In this document: positions 12,851 through 26,100 of the stretch, in pieces
How the letters are laid out: every line of letters begins with the position of its first letter
How positions within the stretch are numbered: the first letter of the stretch is position 1
Source of the DNA: Anseranas semipalmata
Taxonomy: Eukaryota; Chordata; Aves; Anseriformes; Anseranatidae
Reading direction: 5' to 3'
Assembly (NCBI GenBank): GCA_013399115.1
Contig: VXAA01006448.1
Span: 248,001-312,000, forward strand
Length of the DNA stretch: 64,000 nucleotides
Made by a program: the position numbers and the translations under genes
Notes under the pieces: model-generated
Database searches by the model: none
What the model was told of the DNA's origin: nothing
What the model saw: the letters and a program-made list of their open reading frames with translations, nothing else

Positions 12851-15800
12851 ATGTTAATTCGTAAAGCACCATCCTGGCTGAGGCTGCAGTACAGGTCTTC
12901 TACTCAGAGCTCAGTGCCCTCAGCCCACTGTCACAGGCCCTTTTTGCTGGTCCTGTGATTCTGCACTTCTCACTGCACAGCAATGCAGCTTTGTCAGGAG
13001 GAGTGGGCTGTTACCCAGAGCCCATCCCCTCCTTTCCAGTACTGCTAAGCTGCAGCTTGGGGCAAGGTGGCTGGAGGTGCTGTCAGCAAAAAGTCAAAGG
13101 AACCTGTTTCCAGAGTCAATGCTATAACCATCTGGGTGTTTCACAAAAGGCATCAGCGTTGCTACTAAAACGCCTGTGGCTTTCTGCTTGAAGCCCCAGA
13201 TCCTCTTGATGGGTTAGACACCTTTTGGGGGAAGAATTTTTCAGGACTGGCTATTTTTGTTTTGGTTGCTAAACTTTTGGTGTATCCTGTTTTGCATTTG
13301 GTCCTAAAGGTTTTCTCACAGTTCATGTTGCTTAAAATCTAATATCACTAATTTTTCTTTTGTTATTTTTCTATTACTCAAGGTCAAACAACATCAGAAT
13401 TATAACTCTAAACTCTCCACTGGACTGAAGTGACAAATGTGAGTCATAGCCAAGAAAGTTGGTCAGGCTTTAAAATAGATATCTGTTGTGGGTGTGCATT
13501 TAAAAAATCACTTTTGTATGACTTTTGCTAGATTTCTATGATCAGCTTTAACTAAAACTTCTAAATAGAATAAGTTAGCAGTAAATGAAGGTGCAAATTT
13601 CTGATGTGGTCCTAGGAGGCACCAGAAAGAATTTGCTGGTTGAGGGAAGAGTTGCAGTGCTAGGCCATCCTTCCCCTTTCTGCTGAGCTGTGTCTTGGTT
13701 TACAGCCCCAAGAGTTTGCCTGAGTTGCAGACACTTCTTGTTGACCTGTTGGTTCCAGCTACCCTGACTGATTCATTTAAATGATTAATGTGTCAATTAA
13801 AAAGAGAATATCCTAATCTAAAAATCTCTCATTATTTAAATATTTACTTAGAAAAAACTACAGGTAGAATAGAAATAATACTTGCATTGTACCATATTGA
13901 GGTGCTTATTGAAGGCATTACCAATGTTTGGCAAGTAATAGACCTAAAAGAAGATAGCACCACTTGTCAAATTGGTTCATAATCCTTGGTAATGTCTTCT
14001 TGAGTGGTTATTAGTAATACTTCTTGCCAGTGTTCATAAAGAGGTTGCATGCCACAAATTGCTCATATTAGAGTGTTTAAAATAATCTTATTTAGGCAAG
14101 ATGAAGAAGTCAATTGTGATAAATGTATTGGTAGGTGAGGGGGCTTAAGTTTCCTGGAAGACAAATCTTTGGGGCTTCTGGGTTGCATCTTAACAAAAAC
14201 TTTTGTGATAAGTAGTTAGATCACAGGTTACTTGAATTTTGGTAAAGTGATAAGGGTTGATAAATGAGCTAAAAATCACTAAATGTACAAATTTGTTTCC
14301 ATTATTTCAGAAAATCTTTTTTGAGATATCTTTTACATTTTAGTGAAAGACAACATTGCCAATCCTAGTTTCTCAGGCCCTCAAAGTTATTTCCCACAGC
14401 AAGGGAAAGACTGGGCTTTACTTCCTTTGTAGTGTTTTGCACCTACAGGTTCCTGTCCTTTAGTCAGAGTTTATATTCCTTTTAAGTGAAAAGGATATTT
14501 CTTAAACTTTTGGAAAGGCTGAAACTCTTGAGTCTACTGAGAAATGCAGGTACTGGAAACAGGATAGTAACTAGTGGGAAAAAAAAAATGAAGAACCTCA
14601 CCCTGAAAGTCATATTAGAATCTCTGGTGGCTGGGAATGAAGCTTCTCCTTCTGGAAGGGGCTTGCTCTTTCCTTGAAAGTGTGAGCTGTTACTGCATAC
14701 TTCAGCTCAAGGAGGTCACTAATATGTGCCCCGTTCCCTGAACACTGCCTGCTGTCTGAAACCTATTACAACAAATATTGTCCTCAAGGACATATTACTA
14801 CTGTCCAACTTGCTCAAAATCAGTCAATGCTTAGTATTTTTCAGTTGTTTTAGCTTGTGTTAAATTTTGACTGATTCAAAACTAGAAAAGTAGATAAGGC
14901 TTTCTGATAAGAGCAAGTGTACTCTTTTTTAACTGGAGACAATCACAGAATTTTAAATCATTCGTGTTAAGAGCTGCATTCAGTAAATCTCTTAGATGGC
15001 ACTTGTAATAGCAGAGGCAGACTGCTAGAGAAATTCATGGTGCTCAGAACCAGCAGCACTTGTATGAAGTGATCATGTATCATAGTTGTACTCCTACTGC
15101 TTGTGATGACCTCTTATAAGTTTACTGTAAACCGAACTCCAATTTCTTTTCATGTATTTCACTGTCATCTGTTCTTTTTAATAAAATGGATGGTGTTTCT
15201 GAACACTTTCCTATCACCTTGGGCACTTCAGATAAAGGAGATCTACTTTTGATAAATGTACTCATTTCCAATAATATGATGCTTAAAAATCTCATCTTCA
15301 GGTTTAGGTCAGATTTGCTATTTGACCAAGCTTATAGCTACAGTAAACTGATATATTCTTTCTTTCACCTAGGACTGAATCACCTTAGAACATCACGTAT
15401 GCATCTAGCCCAGTGCTAAAAGGAACTTCCTACTAAAACATCCTAAGCGTTTTCAAGTGCTTCAGTATAAGTTGTATAGGAATCTAGTAAAATGGGAAGA
15501 ATATGTAGTTCATCTTATCTTTTTGAAAGAGTCTTGCTAAACTTCAACTGGGATTAAAACAAACTGGCAATTTAATCACTCTCTTTAGTAGCACTTATGA
15601 AAATTGTTCTCCTGTGGTTAATCTAGCTGCTTTTTGAAGGCTGCAGAGCTGTCCTCAAGAGAATTTCAAAATGTGTTTTGTTTCTATCCACTATTATCAT
15701 TCCAGTGTGTGCATATATTAACATTTCTACTTGGTATTGTTTAATGACACTTAGAAATCAGTGTAAAATAGTCTTAAAATGGGAGAATAAAGATGTTTAT

Positions 15801-18800
15801 TTCTCAGGCCAAGCTTCACCCCTCTGTTCTTTACTGTGGAGAGCCAATCAGCCATGTAGTTAGCAAAGCTGGCAATCACCAAGCTGGAAGCTGGTGGAAG
15901 TCTGGGGAGTACTCCAGGAAGGTATGGCTAAGTGTTTGCCTTGGTCTCTTGCTCTTTTGCTAGGAATGAGTTATTGGTCATCAGAGGCTGGTCCTTGGAT
16001 TAGATGACCCTGATCTAATCTGGGAGAGCTAGTACTGAACAGGGGACCTGGCTGAACAAAATGATGCAACAGCCTAGGAAGTAATGAGGACTTAGGACCT
16101 GGTGCTGCGCAGGTTATGAGAAGCTCAACCAACTGAAGGAGTTTCAGCTGCTGCTATCAAAAGAGCTTCTTCAGCTTGCCTGAAAAACAATGGTAAAAGC
16201 AAGGACTCTTCAGTGAGGATAGAGTAACTGTTATGCTGGCAAGGGTGTTTCTGCCATTCAAGCATGTCAAAACCGAAGGTGCCCTTCCAAAGGATGATGA
16301 ACTGGGAGATGAGTGGTTGAAGGGCTAGAAAGTAAGATTCATAGTAAGAGTCCTGGAGCTTAATCTCTTTGGCTTAGCAAAAGTTAACAGAAACCAAAAC
16401 TAGAATTAGAGGACTCTTCATTCTAGCAAACAAGAGCATAACAAATATCAGCGGTTGTAGAAGCTGAATGAGTTCTGATTCTGAATACTCTTGATACCAA
16501 GCAATTGCTGCTGGAACCACTTAGATACTGTTGTGAATTCTGTTGTCAGGCATTTTTAAGTGAACAAAGAATGCTTGCCTGAATGATTAAACTCAAATTC
16601 AGACATAAAATAATTCGGTGAAGTCCTATGGCCTATTATGCAGAAGGTCAGATGAGAGGCTTAAAAAGGTTTTAGAACACATGTAGAGGCATAGTTCAGC
16701 ACAAGTGGTCCTAACTGAGTGTGAATATTCCTCACCCATTTCACTGGCAAGTGAATTGTTTGAAACTATCTTCAGCCCTATTGCATGGGAGATGGACAAG
16801 GAACTTGTACTACTCAGAACAGCTGAAAGCAGTATAAGAGGCTCTTAGTTTTCCTGTCTCTCGTGTTTGGCTTATCCTTGCAGCAACTCAGTTTGCAATG
16901 GGGGCTGGATTCCTACTGAATCCTTTTCTCTGAGTGCCCCTCCTATGCTCTGAGGCGATACCAAAATGACAGCAAGGGAATCAGAAGTTCAAAAATCAAA
17001 AGGCTGGGGCTCATGATCAGGCACAACAATAATATTTGACAGCTAATGCTTATTGGGATAAGGAAGACAATAGAACATAAGAAAGAAATCCCTATAGTGT
17101 ATGTATTGCAAGAGAAATTGCTGCTCAGGTATTACCCTGGAGACTTTTCTGGAACTGTTGGAACTAGTCAAAAAATCCTGTTAGGAATTGATAGGAAATG
17201 AGCTGTGAAAGCAAACTCAGCAAATATTGTGCTATCAATTTGAGGCGTGCCTGCAGACTGTGCAGATCTTGCAACCCCTTTCTCAGAACAGAGTTGCTAT
17301 CAAACATATGGTGAAGGCTCCTTGGGATTGCTACAGAATTGCTTCCATATGAGGGACATTTAGTGAGAAAACTGAAAAAATCTCACTTTATATGTGGTAA
17401 AGATTCCATCATGGATGGATTGGAGAAAGTCAGCGGGGATGTCTACTCATGTCTGACATCAAGCTCTTCTACCAATATCAGGGAATGCCTTCAGAAAGGA
17501 AAACTTTCAGGAAAGGTATAATGAAATGGCAGAACTCACTGGTAGAAGATGCTATAGAGGTCAGAAATACAGAACCAGTAAGACAGTGGTAAGAAGATGA
17601 GACTATTCATGATGTTGAACATAATGGTGGTAACAAACTTCATGCTCCAGAAGTCACTCAGTTGGACTCCTTACTGCCCATGGGGACACACTAGAGGAAG
17701 GGTTAGAGCTTCTCCTCATCATCACTATGCTGCTATTGCCAAGTCCCAGTGAACTGAAATCTGCTCTTGGGAGAAGTGGGGAAAAAAAAAGTGGGAAGGT
17801 GGCACAGAGCAGTGATGAGAAGGGAGCTGGGAGGTTGGGGGAGGTAACATGACTATCAGGGCAGAGGGAGTGGAAGATACTCTCCTCTGAGGTCTAAAGA
17901 AGGTATCTGTGGTCCCCCCTGAGCATCTGTCACTGAAAAACAGGACGCAGGGCTAGGTATATCTTGTTTGACAGTGTGATTGTTCTCAGGATCCAGCACA
18001 AATATGCTCCCAGCGTGCCTGCATGATGTCAGTAATGCAGGATAGCCTCTTACAAGTTACAGTAGACCCTTCTTCTAGAGATAATGTATGAACTATTTCA
18101 GGAAAAGGGTGACATGTAGAAATGCTCCTGTTTGAATGGGATACATTTCTTAAATATTTCCTCCTATATATTTCATTTTACAATGAAAACAATTTCCTGA
18201 ATAACTGGCTTTTTCAAATGTGACTCTTTTTAAATGCAATTAACTGTTCAAAATATATTTGGTCTGCATTGTCTCTAATGCTGTATACGCAGATCATGTG
18301 TCCTACAGAGCCTGCATCTGAACCAAAACCACTCTTTGATTCTTCTATTTAAATCAAAGTAAGATGGCAGGTTCTTGGCTAATATTTATCATTAATTCCA
18401 TTAAAATAAATGAACCACTTGCAGAACTGGCCCAACATGCACAAAGTATAATGGTAGTTTTCCAAGTGACTCTTCTAGATTTCTTGGTAAAATTTCTTGT
18501 CCTGCCAAATTTCTCCTGCTTTTGAATTGCTTTATTCTTTCCTCTTTTTTATTGGTGGTTCCAAGTATTTTGCCCCCAGGGCTGGGTCAACACGGCTGTT
18601 CCCCATCTTTGCTGATCTCAAGTGCAATTCTTTCTATTGGCATCTTTTTTTTATGCTTAGAACAAAGGATGTTTTCAGGAAAGGAGAATGCACCTGGGAG
18701 AAGGTGGAGAAATCTGAAAATACTTTTTTTGTAAGGAGCAATTTAAACTCTGGTTGTACTCTTCATATTGTGGAAAAAGTAGTTGTCCATTCCATTCTTT

Positions 18801-21800
18801 ATTGCCACCCAAAAAAGGGACACCTTTCTAGTGGCAATTCTCATCTTGGCCCAGTGATCAAGTCTCCTACTTCATTCTCTAAAAGGACAAGATTTCCTGC
18901 ACAACTGAGTGCTGAACCAGCCCACCCCATCACTTAGTTCCAAATGATAACAGCAAATATCAGAGTAAATCTCTCCTCTTTTCTTATGAAACAACTTCTG
19001 CCATAGAAGTTCCCCAAACCAATTGCATAAGTATCCATGTAAATCCTCTGTTTCTTAATAGTCAACTTCCTGTACCTAGAAGTTGAATTGGAGTTCTTGA
19101 ACTACAGGAGAAAAAAAAAAAAAAACCACTTGGAAGCTCGTAGCTACTGTCAATGCTGTGAAAGCCACAAAAAGGTCACTGTCTTACATAGCTGTACTAT
19201 TATTCCAGGAAGCAATGATTTTGGGGTTGCATATTCTTAGACATGACCAGAAACAAAGCCTCACACTATAGAAGAAAACAAGATTATAGTAATGAGTGAT
19301 AAAATGGTAGCTAAACTAATGTGCTGCTTTAACCTTGTGCTTGTATGCTTAATCAAACAACACTTACTGCTGCTACATTTTTTAATCAGTGGTGAGATCT
19401 AGCTGTATGAATCTGTCCCAAGTTAATGATATGTATTGTTAAAAATCACTGGGCCATTCCATACCTGCTACAAATCTGCCACAGGTAATATAAGATAGTG
19501 CTAGGCTAATGGAGGTGAGAATCTCATCTACTGATTATCTAAACTACACTTTTCCACCTACTGCAATCCAAGCTACATAAGTGGTGCCAAGGAAGGAACT
19601 GTCAAATCCCACCTTTCCATGCAGCTAATTGGAATGATTTTCATTACCAGCTAGTATGCTTGCAGGGAGACTTGCAGGACTTATTACAGGCAATGAAGCA
19701 GAATTGCAAATATCTGTAATATATAGAAGGTAAAGCTGAATGATGAGAATAAGTCATCTAAAGAAGGAAATTGCATGATGTATCATCTGCAAGTGGTTAA
19801 GATGGTGGGCGGTTCTTTCAGATGGCTTCTGTTTCCAGAAGTCTCTCTCAGTACCTCTGTATTTTGTATTCATTGTTGAATATTTTCATGCTCAGCTGAA
19901 AGGAACCCTTCAAAGTATCTCACATAGGATATTCAAAATCACTAGTGGTCCTGGAAAGCCGGATCGTGTTTAAGTACAATGTTCTCACAGATTTTTTTTT
20001 TTAAAGAACAACAATTTACAAAATTGTTGTGATGACAAGATACTGCTTTTCAGCTGGTTGGTGCCTTTCCAAAAAATGGAGTGTCAATTCCACCAAAATC
20101 AGATGTGATATCACATCCGTCAAGAAGCTGGAGCAGGGTTTCTATAGGAATAGTCCAAAAAGTTGGGGCACCACACATTGCTTTTTAGTACCAATTCAAC
20201 AGAATGCCTGTCAAGTGTGCAAGTACAGAGATCTATGGCAGGGGCAGTATCTGTCTTAGTGACTGCACATCTTACTCCTCTATTTGGCCAGGAGGAGGTT
20301 TCTGGAGACAAGGGGTTTCAAAAATAGCAAGTTGCCCAGAGAGGGACAGGAAATATCCTTGATTTCTAAAAGGTAGCTAGCGCTGCAGAGATGCAGGCTG
20401 CATCTTACTGCTCTGAAAAACGTTTATCCTGGAGCTAATGGTGTGGCTCAAAGGTGTGATAAGAACTTGTGACTTGTTACAGCAGCTCTTGTCAAAACAG
20501 ATTATTTGTGGCTCTTTCATGTTTGTACATCTTCTGTAGGCAGCAAGTGGGCAAAACTCCCCTGAACTGCTGTAGGGAACAGTAGACCTTATAGTGTTAA
20601 GGCTGCATCCAGATTTATTCAGGCATAAAACTCTGCTGAGTTCCACCTCCAGAACTTGAAAAGCTGTTCTCATTCAGGTCTCCATTAATTCTTCATGTAC
20701 TGTAGTGGTATGGAGGCCCTAATCCCATTATTTCAAGAAAGCTGCATATATTTTCTTTTTTTTTTTCCCATGATCCAGAAGAGTCTTTCCCAGGTGGAAA
20801 GGACAGTTCAGCTCCTACTCTGTGGTGTAGAGGTAGGCTAACACAAAAGCCTGGTATCTGATGTTCCCTCTAGCGATGGATAAGCTGTGGCATTTTGTGA
20901 AGAGGTTCTAGGCCTGCCAAAGATCCAATACTTTCAGGCTTTCTGCACTCTGAATGTGGTGGTCAAAGCTGTCTGCACTTCCAGGTATCACTAACTGAAG
21001 TAGCCCATGTCCCTTTACACAGGAGGTTTTCGCTTGCACAGTTGATTTTGGTATAGTATGGGCAAATGGATTAAAGCTTATCAAATTCACAAAAGACAGA
21101 CACGAACAAATAGATCAGGAATTAAATGCTAGGACTGGAAATATTTGGCTTCTCAGGTATCCTACCCTTAAGACTTTGAGAAAACAATCTGGCTCACAAA
21201 TCGTAATTTTCTTTCAATGCTGTACTATAGTGGCTGCTACATGTAACCTAGCTAGGTTGTGGCTACACCTGTGCCGTGTCCTGAAATCACGCATTACCTT
21301 CTCATGTATCTCATGAGTCATGCTGACTTGAATTATGTTTAATAAGTGTTTTTAGCCTTTTGAAACATGTTTTAGGATTCCTGGAAGGATGGGGAGGGAC
21401 TCAAGCAGCAGTGTAATACTTGTGGTCTGTCCTGCTATAGATGTGTTTTTGTGGGCTATGAAAGGCACAGTTGCTCAAGAGCTGAATCTATTCTAGATGA
21501 GGTATGGGCAAAACTTACCTGCTGCGTTTATATCAGCTAATGCCGTGCCTGAGTATCCTTAACAATCTGTGCCCCAAATACTGTACTCTGAAGTCTATGC
21601 TTAAACTAGATTAAACTAAATGCTGGTTCATCTGCTTAGCCCTCTGCAGACAGACTGGGATCTGTTCTACCTGTGCTCTAAACCATCTGGACATACCAAA
21701 ATGTGAAGCAAAAGCTTTGTGCTCCAAAGGCATTTGGAAATGACTCTGCAGAGCTTGTGTTCCTCCAGCTTGGAGCTGGGGTGGAACAAGGGCAGGTCTG

Positions 21801-22494
21801 GGCAGCCCTGCTCTCCTCTTGCAGTGCTGAGCACCCTGCCAAACTTGAGGAAGGGCAAATCTGATCAGGAGATTCCAAATATGTGCTCCATTTCTCATGC
21901 AAAACACTCCACATGCTGTGGGTTTGCAAAGCAGCTGCTCACATCCTTAGTTTAGTTTACATTTGAAGCACTAAATGTGGGCTCTATCAGTGTTCTCAAA
22001 GTGTGGTACACTGTACTCTAGTATGCTAGCTTTTTAAGAGGAAGAAGGGAAGGACAAGAGAAAAAAGCAAATTCCAGGCTTGTTTCCTGAAGAGTTGAGA
22101 TAAAGGCTGAAGAAGCTGAGATTGTCTTTGATGACAGGGAGGGAGATTTATTGTGGAAAAATCACTTAAATATAGGTTGGGATTATTTTCTAGCTAATAA
22201 TCATAGAAGATACTGGAGACTTTCAAGCTGGCTGTTTGTAAAATTTTCTGTGACAAATTGGCTGAATGGTAATAGTATATTTTATGATAAATGTATTAAA
22301 GTAGTCTTATTATCCATTATTTTTACATGTCAGTACTAGGATTGGTGGAAGAAAATTGCATTTCCATCAAATGAAGCTATAGAAGGGACAAAAATATCTT
22401 GTCTCGGATAATCTAGTGAGAGCAAACTAACAAATGATGACGGTGTCTCTGTGATGCACATCCTTCACTAGCAGAATTAAGAATTATATTTATA
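12851..22494. other. Long gene-free stretch
   Basis: About 9.6 kb without a supported gene. The longest frame is 18497-18937 (+, 146 codons), which has an internal second-frame shadow and no recognisable domain. A small inverted repeat ttagat/atctaa lies near 15999. A-runs occur near 19112 and T-runs near 19991 and 20756. Nothing else stands out. Confidence 0.5.
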
Positions 22495-22564
22495 AATTGG
22501 TTCCCATGAACCAATTAACATTAAAATGAATGTTACATTTTTAACATCCTAATTAACATTAGGA
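22495..22564. repeat. Cluster of three short inverted repeats
   Basis: Three perfect hairpin-capable inverted repeats lie head to tail: aattggttc/gaaccaatt (22495-22503 and 22508-22516, 4-base loop), taacatt/aatgtta (22516-22522 and 22529-22535, 6-base loop) and tcctaat/attagga (22547-22553 and 22558-22564, 4-base loop). The 11-mer aattaacatta also occurs twice, at 22513-22523 and 22551-22561. No gene is adjacent. It could be a cruciform-prone spot, a relic of a palindromic element, or chance in AT-rich DNA. Confidence 0.8.
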
Positions 22565-23019
22565 CATTAAAAACTCCCAAAGGCACTGACATAGTGCTTT
22601 TTGTTATAACCTGAAAAACAAGTGAAAACCTGAAACAGTTTCCTATATTTGTTATCCATTCCTGTTTTCAAGTCCCAGATGCTGTCGCAGTGCTGTTCTT
22701 CAGTGCATCTGTACTGGGCTAAATCCTACTGAATCACATCACAGTACCGCTGTCATCGATGAAGGACTTGTCCCACTAAACTGGTGTAGGATTTGTTTTT
22801 ATTTCAACAATTTTACAACCCCTTGCAACACTACTTTGCAAGCTAGAATTAAATCTCTCTAATTTTGAGACAATAATGCTGAAGGAAAAGACAGGGAAAG
22901 GAGGCAACACTTGTCTGGCTTTTGTCTTGAAGAGAATAGGCAATATTTTCAGAAGTTTTCAGCTGTCTGAAAATTTAAAATACTGCCTGAGGAAAATGAA
23001 ATCTCTCTGGGGAATTAGG
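22565..23019. other. Non-coding sequence
   Basis: Nothing recognised. Confidence 0.5.
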
Positions 23020-23135
23020 GAATTAGACCTTCTGGGCTCTTGTTCCAACTTCTCCGCCAACTTTCTGCATGACCTTGGCTACAATGTGTGCCTCAGCACA
23101 GTCATTTACAGGAAGGAGACTTTAACTGTCTGAGT
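23020..23135 (+). repeat. MIR-like SINE relic
   Basis: The segment ggctcttgttccaacttctc followed by ctttctgcatgaccttggct and tgtgcctcagcac follows the order of the MIR consensus (gttcgaatcccagctctgccactt, tgtgaccttgggcaa, tgcctcagtttcc). Highly diverged; the call rests on motif order. Confidence 0.45.
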
Positions 23136-26100
23136 TGCTAACCAAGATTCACATTACTGTTGTTTACCCTCACTTCACAGCTATCCATTATCTTAAGGAT
23201 CTGTGGGATGGCTAACACTATTCTCTAAATTTCTGTTCCAGCTTATCCAGCTGGAATGGACTTGTACTAACTGGTATCTTTGTATGAAATGCTCATTTAC
23301 TCAGCCCTAAACAGCTACTGAAACATTAAAATCTTAGCATTACACTTTGTGGGCATTTAATTTAGGATAATGTGTACTAAAGCAAGAATAAGAAAGCTTT
23401 GGACCTAGGTGACACCTGGGCAATTCCTTTTGTGAAAGGAAAAGGGCCAAAGAGAGTTATGATGAGTGCCAAGAAGGTCTAAGTGGTTAGAAAACATCTT
23501 GCTTTTGCGTCATCATAGGACAAGTGGAGTTGTGACAAATAGTTTTACTCAGTCTGAAGGATGGCAGAACCTGATGTTGGGGAGAGTGCTCCCAAGTCAG
23601 GCTTGTAGGGTACACAGAACTCAAACCACTTGCCTACATTTTACTCTAATGCCATTCTAGCAGGAGGGCACATGTTCCTGGTGTGATTGACTGTCCTATT
23701 AATAAAGTCCAACTTAATCCCCAGTTGATTAGCTGACAGGAGGATAACAGCAGGTGTTCCCAAGCATCCCTGTTCTTCCTTGCCCCCATATGTCAACTTG
23801 ATGGTCAAGAGTAGACAATTAAGTTCTCCTACAACTGTATTAGGTTATCCTCATTTGCTTGTTCCTATTGAGACCTACTTGTCTATATTCACTGGAAGCT
23901 GACAAATTGACAAAGATCTGGCTTGAATCCCTCTTACAGGGATATCTTCCAACTAAGGGATAGATTTAAAAAAAAAAAAAACAAAAAACAAAACCGTTTT
24001 TCCTTGTAATACTCCTTGGTTCTTCCTATTCTTTTTTTCTGAACCTGGAACACCTGGGGATGATACTATACCTCAAGTGATCTTACACCTTTAGGAGGGC
24101 AAATTTGAAGCTATTTTTCCTTACTCCATTTTTATGAAGCTGGGATTGCAGCACAGACCTCTCCAGACAGGATATTTCAAAGTAGCCAAGGAAAGAAAAT
24201 GCTGTTGCAAAAGTAGGCCAGAGGTGGTGCAAATGCAAAACTAATGGGCAAGGGAGTGCAAAACTTTTCCATGTGAGGATGTTCATCCTGACATGTTGTA
24301 AAGGGGAGGGGATTCCTGCAGAACTTGCACTTAAAATATCTGGTTTTCTTGAAATATTTTCAGGCAAACCTCATGAATTGCTGGTTACTTGTAGAAATCC
24401 TTACTTTCTGGAAGGTTAGATTCAAGGGCTTACTTCTGGCTTATACTTATCTTTGATACAAATGTAAGTATAAAAAAATTAGGACAGGTACATAACTTCA
24501 ACTGGCTTAACGGAGAGTTTGTTCATAAAGGTGACACTATCACACTCCTCTACTCTGCAATACGCTTCTATCTTTTTTTCTGTCCTGTGCTCCTGAAATA
24601 CTCTAATGGATTTTAAAGCATAATTTTAGCTATTTGTAGGATACACTGTTCATGTCCCATCAGACATTGGATTGTCTGAATGGCTGGCTGTGTATCTGCA
24701 TGTGCCTTTAGGTACCACAGGGTCAGAAAACATAAGCAGAGTGTACTGCACCTGGGATCCACCATGACTTGCCGTTATATGGGCTCTGCTTTCTATTGCA
24801 TATGTGCAGCTGAGCTGCAATTTGTTTAAAAGCTGCTCCTTACAGAACTCAGGAAGGCCACTTGCATGCTTACATCTGTAGGCACTAACATGTATTTTTC
24901 TTACTGGGTTCCTGGACTGGTTTTGACCAAAATATCATCTTTTGGCTGTGGATTGCACTTACAATATTTGAAATAATACCCTTCAGTGCTAATGGACTAT
25001 CGCTATTTTCCACCTGAAGTTCTGAACTTTTTTGAAATTGCAGGACTCTTCTCGTCTTTCATGTATTTTTCCCCACACAACAACTATGAAAAGTCCACAT
25101 AGGAACATTCAATAATGCTTGCACTGTTTAAAAGGTGGGGTCTGCAGAGGGAAAGCTCGGGAGGAAAACAGAGTGGACACAGGACTCCATCAAAAATGTT
25201 ATTTTGCTCAAATTGAATGTCAGTGACACCCATTCAGTATTTCACAATGAACTCATTTAAAACAATACAGTACTAGAGGAAATTCTGTAGTGCACACAGC
25301 AGCATGTATCACTGCTGAGTCAGAAGGCTCAATGACAGTAACATCTACTAGGTATTTCAGTGTACTCTTGACTCATTGCTTCTTAACCCTGTAAAATGTT
25401 ACTATAAAAGTGTGCTGGCTTTCCAGGCAGTGAACAGGGTCGCTTGAACACTTTCTCATACAGCCTGAGAAACTGTTCCTTTTGCTCTGTATCTATGACT
25501 ATCAAAGTTTTTTCCCAAGACCATGAAGACTGCATTCCTCTTTCAATGACCTTTCATTGCTGAGATGAATTGATTGGTTCTTGAGTGAGTCAATAATAAC
25601 AGGAATTACTTTAAAAAAAAAAAGTTCTTGATGGCAAAAGGTTGATCTGAACTTTAAAGAGAAATATCCTGGCCTCATTCTAACACATTTTCCATTTCTT
25701 CAGCTATCCTATTATCACAGCTTTTGCATGATAGCCATTTCTCAAGGATAGTTCTTACAAAGAGCAATTGCTAGATTGGTTCAGTTTGTTTTCTAGAAGA
25801 ACGGATCAAGTTCAAGAATTGTATGAATATACAAGTAGGAAATGTAAGTGGCATCCTTTACTGCTGTATGGATTCTGACAAATGTCAAGGGAGATAAAGA
25901 ATTCAAACTTTCAACCCTGTTGAAACATACTAAAGTTTGAGCTGTAGCCACAATCTTATATAATCAAGGAAGTAATATAAAAAGGGGAACAATAATCAGT
26001 AAAAGATCAATAATCAATAAAATGTCAATATTCTATGTTCTAGTTTTCTTTAACAGCATATATTAGATGTAGTACTTCTGGCCTGGTTATTTGCCCATGC

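Noticed and set aside
14941..14970. Resemblance of aatcacagaattttaaatca to a CR1 antisense 3' tip
   Set aside because: Similarity stops after about 20 bases, and the expected ggttggaaaag-type continuation is absent.
15980..16020. Resemblance to an old CR1/L3 3' end (ggattagatgaccctgatct)
   Set aside because: Too short, with no supporting upstream CR1 landmarks in order.
18497..18937. 146-codon + frame, longest outside CR1 and gaps
   Set aside because: No recognisable domain, poor coding character, and a length expected by chance in 64 kb.
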